DNA of 10,553 nt from Bacillota bacterium (lineage in GTDB: Bacteria > Bacillota > Clostridia > Lachnospirales > Lachnospiraceae), in contig JAEWRS010000374.1 in assembly GCA_023398855.1 (NCBI GenBank), positions 1 to 10,553 on the forward strand, in the 5' to 3' direction. The notes under the pieces were generated by a model, which did no database searches, had not been told where the DNA came from, and saw only the letters and a list, made by a program, of their open reading frames with translations. A program made the translations under genes and the position numbers. This document shows positions 1 through 5,853 of this stretch, one piece after another. Each line of letters starts with the position of its first letter. Within the stretch, counting starts at the first letter, position 1.

Positions 1-3
1 TTT

Positions 4-36
4 ATCACAAAGTGGTGTTCTCTTTTTATTTATTTT
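4..36 (+). terminator. Possible 3' part of a terminator of a gene left of the window
   Basis: A five-pair hairpin, ATCAC (4-8) with GTGGT (12-16) around an AAA loop, is followed by a T-rich run through about 36. This would fit the end of a rightward terminator whose left arm may begin outside the window. The stem is short and includes a G-T pair, and no upstream gene is visible, so this is a weak call. Nothing in 37-150 looks coding. That stretch contains only another inverted repeat, GGTTTTT (74-80) with AAAAACC (90-96), of unknown role. Confidence 0.2.
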
Positions 37-148
37 CCATTATCCGAATAAAACTTTACGCTAGCATATCACAGGTTTTTCGTGGAAACAAAAACCATCT
101 GTCAAGGTGTAAGTACCATGATTCAGACTATGCAACTCATGGGTTTTA

Positions 149-157
149 TGGTAAAAT
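149..157 (+). promoter_or_regulatory. Probable extended -10 promoter for the mgtC-like/phosphatase unit
   Basis: TGGTAAAAT (149-157) is an extended -10 element: TG, one base, then TAAAAT at 152-157. It resembles the TGGTATAAT found before recQ in this window. No good -35 lies at the right distance; the best hexamer at 129-134, TATGCA, shares about three bases with consensus. Transcription would start near 164 and give a leader of about 110 bases before the ATG at 275. Confidence 0.45.
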
Positions 158-166
158 GAAAGCATG

Positions 167-202
167 GATTCCCTGCGGAATGAAAAGCAGGGGATTTTGT
201 TT
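167..202 (+). promoter_or_regulatory. Leader hairpin, terminator-like, in front of the mgtC-family gene
   Basis: A ten-pair stem, 167-176 with 187-196 and two G-T pairs, encloses a ten-base loop and runs into TTTTGTTT (195-202). The core is CCCTGC/GCAGGG. If the promoter at 149-157 is real, the hairpin sits at the very 5' end of the transcript, as a stabilising stem or an attenuator. If not, it could be the terminator of an upstream transcript. Two further dyads follow: CTTATA (204-209) with TATAAG (216-221), and ACGG (224-227) with CCGT (247-250), which ends just before the ribosome binding site. I do not recognise a named riboswitch. Confidence 0.4.
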
Positions 203-274
203 ACTTATAGATTTTTATAAGAAACGGCACAAAAGAAAAAGGTTTTCCGTAGCAAGTGTTGGGAGGTGGTAAAT

Positions 275-961
275 ATGTTTAATGCGGAGGTTTTTCAAGA
301 GTTAAATACAGTTACAATTACGGTACGGATCGTTCTGGCCCTGGCAATAGGGGGTATTCTGGGAATGGAAAGAGAAGTCCGGAAGCAGCCCGCCGGATTT
401 CGGACGTATATGCTGGTATGTATGGGGTCTGCCGCAGTAATGATGACAAACCAGTATATTTCACAAACCTTTGGAAGCTCAGATCCGTCAAGGCTTGGTG
501 CGCAGGTAGTCAGCGGGATCGGCTTTTTGGGAGCTGGTACGATTATCGTAACAAGGAATAATCAGGTACGGGGGTTGACGACAGCCGCGGGGCTGTGGGC
601 TGCTGCATGTACAGGGCTGGCTGTTGGCATCGGTTTCTACAAGGGAGCGATTCTCATGGGCCTGGCCATCAGCCTGATCATGACTGTTTTTCAAAAGGTT
701 GATAACCGCCTTATGACCACATCAAAAGTATTTAATCTGTATATGAACTTTGTTGCGGCTGCTAATTTAAACATGTTTTTGGAAAGCTGCAAAGAACGCA
801 ATATTCAAATCATTGATATCCAGGCATTTAAGGCAAAGGGGAAGGGAGAGGATGGCATTATTGCCATAATTACATTAAAAACAGAAAAAAGAGAAGCAAG
901 GGGCGACATGCTGCAGTTCTTTGGCATGGCCGAAGGGCTTAAGTATATGGAGGAGTTATAG
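275..961 (+). CDS. MgtC/SapB family membrane protein
   Basis: A 228-residue integral membrane protein of the MgtC/SapB family. The N-terminal two thirds holds about four or five hydrophobic segments with the family's conserved blocks: GMERE near 30-34, GFRTYMLVCMGSAA at 41-54, GIGFLGAGTII at 81-91 and VRGLTTAAGLWAAA from 98. The last 75 or so residues form a soluble tail with alternating beta-like and helical stretches, consistent with the ACT-like tail of longer MgtC proteins. In Salmonella and Mycobacterium, MgtC is tied to growth at low magnesium and to survival in macrophages, and it acts on the F-type ATP synthase rather than as a proven Mg transporter; in clostridia the role is not established. 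The ATG at 275 is chosen because GGGAGG (261-266) lies eight bases before it; the in-frame GTG at 266 is inside that site. It is followed after 4 bases by a phosphatase gene, so the two are likely translated from one message. Confidence 0.9.
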   Translation: MFNAEVFQELNTVTITVRIVLALAIGGILGMEREVRKQPAGFRTYMLVCMGSAAVMMTNQYISQTFGSSDPSRLGAQVVSGIGFLGAGTIIVTRNNQVRGLTTAAGLWAAACTGLAVGIGFYKGAILMGLAISLIMTVFQKVDNRLMTTSKVFNLYMNFVAAANLNMFLESCKERNIQIIDIQAFKAKGKGEDGIIAIITLKTEKREARGDMLQFFGMAEGLKYMEEL

Positions 962-965
962 TAAA

Positions 966-1751
966 ATGGACAGAGAATTACAGATTGATAAGAAAAAAAT
1001 ACAAGACATCATTTTAGGTTCAAAACGCTTTTTTGATGATCAGCAGCTGGTATTAAATGTACAGTCAAAGGGGACTGCTGATTATGTCACTCAGGTGGAT
1101 ATTCAGGTTCAGAGGTGGCTGAAAGAAAAGCTGGAAGAAAGCTACCCGCAGATTCAATTTATGGGAGAAGAAAAAGATAATTCGGAGCTGGATTTTAACA
1201 GGCCTTTATGGATCGTGGATCCGGTGGATGGAACCACAAATTTATTACATGATTATAAAAAAAGCGCTGTAAGCGTTGGCTTGTGGGATGGAAAAGGGAT
1301 TCGGCTGGGAGCCGTTTATCTGCCTTTTTTAAATGAATTCTTTTGGGCTGAAGAAGGAGAAGGTGCTTTTCTAAATGAAAGCAGAATAAGGGTCAGCTGC
1401 AATCAAACGCTGGAAGAATCTTTGATTGCCATCGGTACCAGCCCTTATTATAAGGAAAATGCAGAAAAGGTATTTGATATAAGCAGAAGGCTTTTTATGA
1501 AATGCCAGGATATCCGCCGGGGCGGATCAGCAGCCATTGACATGGTGTATGTTGCCTGTGGAAGGCTGGATGGATATTTTGAGATGAATTTAAATCCCTG
1601 GGACTATAGTGCAGCCTATCTGATTGTTAAAGAAGCAGGTGGAATTGTGGCTGAATTTGACGGCTCTCCGGTTCAGTTTTGTGAAAGGTGTCATCTCATT
1701 GTAAGCAATGGCTGCATTTGGAATGAAATGCAAATGGAAATTAATAGTTAG
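966..1751 (+). CDS. Inositol monophosphatase family protein
   Basis: A 261-residue cytosolic enzyme of the Mg-dependent, lithium-sensitive sugar/inositol phosphatase superfamily (IMPase, SuhB, CysQ, FBPase). All metal-site motifs are present: GEE at 67-69, DPVDGTTN at 85-92 (Asp85, Asp88, Thr90) and WDYSAA at 212-217 (Asp213). A GGSAAID block at 186-192 also matches the family. The length is normal for SuhB/IMPase, about 260-270. The true substrate cannot be read from sequence: inositol-1-phosphate, another sugar phosphate, or the nucleotide PAP (CysQ-like) are all possible. The ATG at 966 is preferred over an in-frame ATG at 921, because GGAGGAG (949-955) lies ten bases upstream and the earlier start would overlap the preceding gene by 41 bases. 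The 4-base gap to the MgtC-family gene suggests translational coupling. No clear terminator follows. Confidence 0.92.
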   Translation: MDRELQIDKKKIQDIILGSKRFFDDQQLVLNVQSKGTADYVTQVDIQVQRWLKEKLEESYPQIQFMGEEKDNSELDFNRPLWIVDPVDGTTNLLHDYKKSAVSVGLWDGKGIRLGAVYLPFLNEFFWAEEGEGAFLNESRIRVSCNQTLEESLIAIGTSPYYKENAEKVFDISRRLFMKCQDIRRGGSAAIDMVYVACGRLDGYFEMNLNPWDYSAAYLIVKEAGGIVAEFDGSPVQFCERCHLIVSNGCIWNEMQMEINS

Positions 1752-1784
1752 ATTAAAAGGTGGCATTTTCCTGCTTGCAGTATA
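1752..1784. other. Short convergent gap without a clear terminator
   Basis: Only 33 bases separate the stop codons of the phosphatase gene (plus strand) and the transporter gene (minus strand). The sole dyad is CTGC-TTGCAG at 1771-1780, too tight to form a good hairpin and not followed by a T-run on either strand. Transcripts may therefore run into the opposite gene and overlap. Confidence 0.5.
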
Positions 1785-2672
1785 TCACGGGTCTCTGCGT
1801 ATGGGAGGGCTCAGGAAAAAGAGTACAAGTCCTGCCATAATGGTGGCGATTCCCATGCCTTGCTGAAAAGAAATTGCCTCATTCAAAATAAAATAGGCCA
1901 GAATACATGTGCCAATGGTTTCGCCTAAAATGCTCATGGAGATCACTGTTGCAGGAATCCATTTTAAAAGCCAGTTAAAAACGAATTGTCCGAATACCGT
2001 TGAAATCAGTGCCAGACCGCCAAACGCCATCCAGGTAGCTTCAGAATAGCCGGTAAAAGGATTTCTTTCTATTATTCCATAGCAGCCTAAAAAAACGGAA
2101 ATACTTAAATAGCTTACAAAAGAATAGGGGACCGCTGATAAGTCCTTTCTTATTTCCTGCCCCAGAAAAAAGTATAAGCTGATAATACCTGCCGCTATTA
2201 ATGCCAATAAATCTCCAAATAAGGCCTGGGAGCTTATTTGAAAATCTCCCCAACCGATCATGAAGCAGCCTATAATGGCGATGAAGCACCCACCGATTGC
2301 CAGCTTATGAAACCGTTCTTTCAGAAATACATATCCGATTGCAATGGAAAAAAGAGGCTGTAAGGTTACAATGACAGTAGAACTGGCCACTGAAGTATGC
2401 TGCAGGGATTCAAACCACAGCATATAGTGAGCTGATAAAAGAAATCCTGACAAAATTCCAAACGTCCATTGCTTTTTTGAAAGAGAAAGCAACTGACGTT
2501 TGTTTTGTTTGCTGCCCAGTAAAAAGGGAAAGAGGAGCAGAGATGCAAACAGCAGCCGGTAAAATGCTGTTATGGCAGAGGGCGCATTAGCCAGGCGTAC
2601 AAAAATAGCAGAAGTAGAGAGGGAAAAGACGCCGAAAAGCAAAGCAAAGTACAATCTAATATTAGTTTTCAT
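1785..2672 (-). CDS. DMT superfamily transporter, EamA family
   Basis: A 295-residue, very hydrophobic protein with the two tandem EamA repeats of the drug/metabolite transporter superfamily, at about residues 10-139 and 153-287, and roughly ten membrane segments. Typical marks are the first-helix region with SAIFVRLANAPSAITAFYR (21-39), the repeat-ending Y-x-F-L-K-E-R (114-120) and the second-repeat LGETIGTCILAYFILNE (249-265). Family members export or import amino acids, nucleosides or other small metabolites; the substrate is not predictable here. The ATG at 2672 (complement) is preferred over an upstream in-frame start at 2714, because AGGAG (complement of 2680-2684) sits seven bases before it and MKTN leads straight into the first membrane helix. 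The gene converges on the phosphatase gene, with 33 bases between the stops, and diverges from recQ. Confidence 0.9.
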   Translation of the reverse strand: MKTNIRLYFALLFGVFSLSTSAIFVRLANAPSAITAFYRLLFASLLLFPFLLGSKQNKRQLLSLSKKQWTFGILSGFLLSAHYMLWFESLQHTSVASSTVIVTLQPLFSIAIGYVFLKERFHKLAIGGCFIAIIGCFMIGWGDFQISSQALFGDLLALIAAGIISLYFFLGQEIRKDLSAVPYSFVSYLSISVFLGCYGIIERNPFTGYSEATWMAFGGLALISTVFGQFVFNWLLKWIPATVISMSILGETIGTCILAYFILNEAISFQQGMGIATIMAGLVLFFLSPPIRRDP

Positions 2673-2704
2673 AGAAATTCTCCTAAGTTGTAAATGACTG
2701 AAGC

Positions 2705-2719
2705 ATGATACCATATCAT
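2705..2719. promoter_or_regulatory. Perfect 15-base dyad, possible operator of the transporter gene
   Basis: ATGATA (2705-2710) and TATCAT (2714-2719) are perfect inverted repeats around CCA. The dyad lies 33 bases upstream of the transporter ATG and overlaps a minus-strand extended -10 (TGGTATCAT, complement of 2705-2713). It is immediately downstream of the other candidate -10. A repressor bound here would block either start. The binding protein is unknown and AT-rich dyads can arise by chance. Confidence 0.35.
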
Positions 2720-2728
2720 ACTTAAGCT

Positions 2729-2757
2729 ATTATATTATGACCTGTTTCTAAAAGCCA
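2729..2757 (-). promoter_or_regulatory. Candidate promoter for the EamA transporter gene
   Basis: On the minus strand a perfect TATAAT (complement of 2729-2734) has a weak -35, TGGCTT (complement of 2752-2757), 17 bases before it. Transcription would start near 2722. A second choice is the extended -10 TGGTATCAT within the dyad at 2705-2713. Which of the two is used cannot be decided from sequence. Confidence 0.4.
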
Positions 2758-2780
2758 GAGTTTTTTATTTAAGAAAATCT

Positions 2781-2810
2781 TTGGCATATTTGAACTGCAG
2801 ATGGTATAAT
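2781..2810 (+). promoter_or_regulatory. Sigma-A type promoter of recQ
   Basis: TTGGCA (2781-2786) is a one-mismatch -35. After 18 bases comes a perfect TATAAT (2805-2810) with the TG of an extended -10 at 2802-2803. The start site would be near 2817, leaving a leader of about 44 bases before the recQ ATG. Confidence 0.75.
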
Positions 2811-2860
2811 GGAAAAAACTTAATTGTTAGCAAAAGATAAGGAGAAGAAGCAAAGGCTAT

Positions 2861-4708
2861 ATGGATAAATATCAGGTATTAAAGCACTATTTCGGTTACG
2901 ACAGTTTCCGGGAAGGGCAGGAAATTCTTATTGACAGTATTTTAGCAGGGCGGGATGCCCTTGGGATCATGCCAACTGGTTCCGGAAAGTCTCTGTGTTT
3001 TCAGATACCCGCTCTCATGATGGAAGGAATTACATTGGTTATTTCCCCGCTGATTTCTCTTATGAAAGATCAGGTAACAACTCTTAATCAGGCTGGCATT
3101 CATGCCGCATATCTTAACAGTTCTCTGACTGCAAGTCAGTATTATAAGGCCCTGGCCTATGCGCGGGAAGGGCGGTATCCCATTATTTATGTAGCACCGG
3201 AGCGTCTGGCAACAGATGAATTTCTGGATTTTGCATGGAACACAAATATTGCCATGGTAGCGGTGGATGAGGCTCACTGTGTTTCTCAGTGGGGACAGGA
3301 TTTCAGGCCCAGTTATTTGAAAATTGTGGATTTCATTGGCAGACTTCCCAAGCGTCCGGTGATCAGTGCTTTTACGGCCACTGCTACCAAAGAGGTCCGT
3401 GAGGATGTCATTGATATTCTCATGCTACAGAACCCGGCCGTGGTATCTACCGGGTATGACCGGCCCAATCTCTATCTGGGCGTCCAGTCCCCGAAGAATA
3501 AGTATGCCACGTTGAAGAACTATGTGGAGTGTCATCCGGATCAATGTGGGATCATATACTGCCTGACCAGGAAACTGGTGGAAGAGGTTTGTGACAGGCT
3601 GAATCAGGAAGGGGTTTCTGCAACCAGATATCATGCGGGATTAAGTGATGGGGAGCGGATGAAAAACCAGGATGACTTTATCTATGACAGAGCCCAGATC
3701 ATGGTGGCGACCAATGCCTTTGGCATGGGAATAGATAAATCCAATGTAAGGTTTGTCATCCATTACAACATGCCAAAGAACCTGGAATCTTATTATCAGG
3801 AGGTTGGGCGGTGCTCCAGAGACGGGGAACCGGGAGAATGCATTCTGCTGTACAGCGGCCAGGACGTGGTGACCAACCAGATGTTCATTGACAATAACAG
3901 GGATAATCAGGAGTTGGATTCTCTTACACGGCAGATGGTTATGGAGCGGGACCGTGAACGTCTGAAAAAGATGACTTTTTATTCTTTTACAAACGAATGC
4001 CTCAGAGACTATATTCTGAGATATTTTGGAGAGTACGGAGAAAATTACTGCGGGAATTGTTCCAATTGCTTAAGTCAGTTTGAGACAGTGGATGTGACGG
4101 AACTTGCAAAGGGACTGATCAATTGTGTGGAAGCTTGCCGCCAAAGGTATGGTGTAAATGTAATTATTGATACGGTACATGGAGCTGATACTGCAAAAAT
4201 ACGGAATTACCGGATGGATCAGAATTCTTATTATGGAACATTGGCAAAGGTACCTGTTTACAAGCTTAGGCAGGTGATGAATTATCTGATGCTGAATGAA
4301 TTTCTGACTGTCACAAATGATGAGTATGCCATTGTAAAACTCACTGAAAAGTCAATGGCAGTATCAGCGGGTGACCTGTCTGTGGTCATGAAAATGGCAA
4401 AGGAGCAGGAGCATACGGCAAAAATCAAGGAAAAGAAAGCAAAGAAAAGTAAAGCTTCAGCGGCAGCCGGTCCTGGCTTTTCAGAAAAAGAGGAAGAATT
4501 GTTTGAAACCCTACGGGCTCTTCGGATGGAAATCGCCAGAGAGGAAAAGGTGCCGCCTTATATTGTTTTCTCGGATAAGACACTGGTCCATATGTGTATG
4601 GTTAAGCCAACATCAAAAGGAGAAATGCTGTCGGTCTCCGGAGTAGGAGAATTTAAATATGAGAAATATGGAGAACGCTTTTTGAGCTGTATAAAGGATT
4701 GGGGATGA
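2861..4708 (+). CDS. recQ: ATP-dependent DNA helicase RecQ
   Basis: A 615-residue 3'-5' DNA helicase for recombination and fork repair. Domains in order: the RecQ N-terminal motif (FGYDSFREGQ, 11-20), Walker A MPTGSGKS (37-44), Walker B box DEAH (136-139), the aromatic-rich loop with QWGQDFRP (143-150), the second RecA domain (about 200-335), the zinc site Cys380, Cys397, Cys400, Cys403, the winged-helix RQC domain (about 408-500), a Lys/Ala-rich linker (about 520-538) and a C-terminal HRDC domain (about 543-615). The length is normal for a full RecQ. Motif VI reads GRCSRDG (316-322) where the usual form is GRAGRDG; both arginines remain. The ATG at 2861 is the only start after an in-frame stop at 2828. 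Its ribosome site is poor: GGAG at 2841-2844 is 16 bases away, and AAAGG at 2852-2856 is the closer alternative. Confidence 0.95.
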   Translation: MDKYQVLKHYFGYDSFREGQEILIDSILAGRDALGIMPTGSGKSLCFQIPALMMEGITLVISPLISLMKDQVTTLNQAGIHAAYLNSSLTASQYYKALAYAREGRYPIIYVAPERLATDEFLDFAWNTNIAMVAVDEAHCVSQWGQDFRPSYLKIVDFIGRLPKRPVISAFTATATKEVREDVIDILMLQNPAVVSTGYDRPNLYLGVQSPKNKYATLKNYVECHPDQCGIIYCLTRKLVEEVCDRLNQEGVSATRYHAGLSDGERMKNQDDFIYDRAQIMVATNAFGMGIDKSNVRFVIHYNMPKNLESYYQEVGRCSRDGEPGECILLYSGQDVVTNQMFIDNNRDNQELDSLTRQMVMERDRERLKKMTFYSFTNECLRDYILRYFGEYGENYCGNCSNCLSQFETVDVTELAKGLINCVEACRQRYGVNVIIDTVHGADTAKIRNYRMDQNSYYGTLAKVPVYKLRQVMNYLMLNEFLTVTNDEYAIVKLTEKSMAVSAGDLSVVMKMAKEQEHTAKIKEKKAKKSKASAAAGPGFSEKEEELFETLRALRMEIAREEKVPPYIVFSDKTLVHMCMVKPTSKGEMLSVSGVGEFKYEKYGERFLSCIKDWG

Positions 4709-4756
4709 CACTTTATGCCATTTCCGGGAAAAGAGGCGGATAAGGCTAAGCCTGTC

Positions 4757-4785
4757 TTGACATTATAAATGCCGCAGGTTAAAAT
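4757..4785 (+). promoter_or_regulatory. Near-consensus sigma-A promoter of the REC-GGDEF/sbcDC unit
   Basis: A perfect -35 TTGACA (4757-4762) is followed after exactly 17 bases by TAAAAT (4780-4785), one mismatch from consensus. This is the best promoter in the window. The start would be near 4792, giving a 5' leader of about 130 bases. Confidence 0.8.
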
Positions 4786-4791
4786 ATGTAG

Positions 4792-4921
4792 AACATAAAT
4801 TCCGCCAAAATATAAGCCTGGTTGGGTGACATTGGTTTGGAGGTTACCGGTATTTTTAGGAGTATTTGCACGTTATTTGTTTCTGGCTTGGTTTGTTCGG
4901 CGATAACACAGGAGGATTATT
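4792..4921 (+). promoter_or_regulatory. Long 5' leader of the diguanylate cyclase gene
   Basis: About 130 untranslated bases lie between the predicted start and the ATG at 4922, rich in G and T on the coding strand. One clear stem is GGTGAC (4825-4830) with GTTACC (4843-4848), followed by ATTTTT at 4852-4857, which resembles a weak terminator. The leader ends in the strong ribosome site AGGAGG (4910-4915). A long leader with structure can carry a riboswitch or RNA-protein site, but I do not recognise the c-di-GMP-I (GEMM) consensus or any other named class. The bases before the promoter (4709-4756) hold no convincing recQ terminator. Confidence 0.4.
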
Positions 4922-5833
4922 ATGGAAGTTAAAACTATATATAAAATACTCATTGTCGAGGATGGAAAAATAGGCCGGAAAATATTGGTGGATACTTTAC
5001 AAGATACATATCATATCAAAGCCGTTTCAACAGGCAGGGAAGCAATGCAAATGGTCAGGCGGTTTCGTCCTCATTTAATTTTGCTGGATATCATACTGCC
5101 GGATGTAAATGGGTTTGATATCTTAAAGGAATTAAAAGATAATTTATCAACCCAAAACATACCTATTATAGTTATCACTGGGCTGGATACGGATGCGGAT
5201 GAGGAGAAAGCATTGCGTTTGGGTGCGGTAGACTATGTACGCAAGCCGTTTAACAAAGTTCTGGTGAGTGCACGTGTTAACACCCATATCAGGATTGTGA
5301 AACAATTGCTTACAATTGAAAAACTCAGCTTTTACGATGCCCTGACAAGCCTTGCCAACCGCCGGAAGTTTGATTATCATATGGAATATGAGTGGCAGCG
5401 GGCCTTGAGGAAAAAGACTATTATCGGACTGCTGCTGCTGGATTTGGACAACTTTAAAAGCTACAATGATACATATGGCCACAGGCAGGGAGATACCATG
5501 CTAAAAGCTGTGGCAGAGGTTTTGAAAAGAACATTAAACCGTGCTACTGATATACCGTGCCGCTGGGGCGGTGAAGAATTTGCTGTTCTCATACCGGAAA
5601 CCAGTCAGAAAGAAGTTTTACTGATTGCTGAGAAAATACGTTCCAGGATTGAGAATCTGGAAGTGATCAGAAGTGGTTCCGGGGAAATTACAAGAATAAC
5701 TTCCAGCATTAGTGCGGTCTGCGCGGTTCCATATGAATTTGAACAACTGGAGCCCTTTCTTGAAAATGCTGACTGTCTCCTTTATCAGGCAAAAAAAGAA
5801 GGCAGGAACCGGGTAGAGTTTTTGCCCATATAA
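4922..5833 (+). CDS. Response regulator with GGDEF domain (diguanylate cyclase)
   Basis: A 303-residue cytosolic two-domain protein. The receiver domain (about 5-125) has the acidic pair Glu13-Asp14, the likely phosphorylated Asp56 (LLDIILPD), Thr86 and Lys108 (RKPF). The GGDEF domain (about 137-302) has the opening YDALTSLANRRKFD, the DLDNFKSYNDTYGH block (173-186), the active-site loop GGEEF (216-220) and the closing YQAKKEGRNRV. An RxxD inhibitory site, Arg207-Ala-Thr-Asp210, stands five residues before GGEEF, as in cyclases inhibited by their product. It should make c-di-GMP from two GTP when phosphorylated, like PleD, WspR or Rrp1. No histidine kinase is nearby, so it is an orphan regulator here. 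The usual SIG in the strand after the active site reads SIS (262-264). AGGAGG is six bases before the ATG. sbcD follows after 20 bases with no terminator, so a shared transcript is likely. Confidence 0.93.
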   Translation: MEVKTIYKILIVEDGKIGRKILVDTLQDTYHIKAVSTGREAMQMVRRFRPHLILLDIILPDVNGFDILKELKDNLSTQNIPIIVITGLDTDADEEKALRLGAVDYVRKPFNKVLVSARVNTHIRIVKQLLTIEKLSFYDALTSLANRRKFDYHMEYEWQRALRKKTIIGLLLLDLDNFKSYNDTYGHRQGDTMLKAVAEVLKRTLNRATDIPCRWGGEEFAVLIPETSQKEVLLIAEKIRSRIENLEVIRSGSGEITRITSSISAVCAVPYEFEQLEPFLENADCLLYQAKKEGRNRVEFLPI

Positions 5834-5853
5834 AAAGAGTTTTGGGAGGAAGC

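Noticed and set aside
71..102. Inverted repeat GGTTTTT/AAAAACC as a terminator
   Set aside because: The stem is AT-rich and is not followed by a T-run on either strand. It was kept only as a note under the left-edge terminator entry.
12..272. An 86-codon open frame on the plus strand, left of the MgtC-family gene
   Set aside because: It starts at a GTG with no ribosome site, runs through the predicted promoter and hairpin, has no recognisable domain and overlaps the next ribosome site. It is probably chance.
4734..4753. AGGC/GCCT dyad after recQ as a terminator
   Set aside because: It has only four pairs, a 12-base loop and no T-run, and it lies directly before the TTGACA of the next promoter.
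4792..4921. A GEMM-I c-di-GMP riboswitch in the cyclase leader
   Set aside because: The conserved GEMM core (CACGCACAGGGCAAACC-like and the later GGACGCAAAGCC-like block) is not present.
4822..4932. A 36-residue frame from TTG in the cyclase leader, with a hydrophobic middle, ending just past the cyclase ATG
   Set aside because: It could be a leader peptide, but it begins at TTG without a ribosome site, and an in-frame stop lies just upstream. Not supported enough to annotate.
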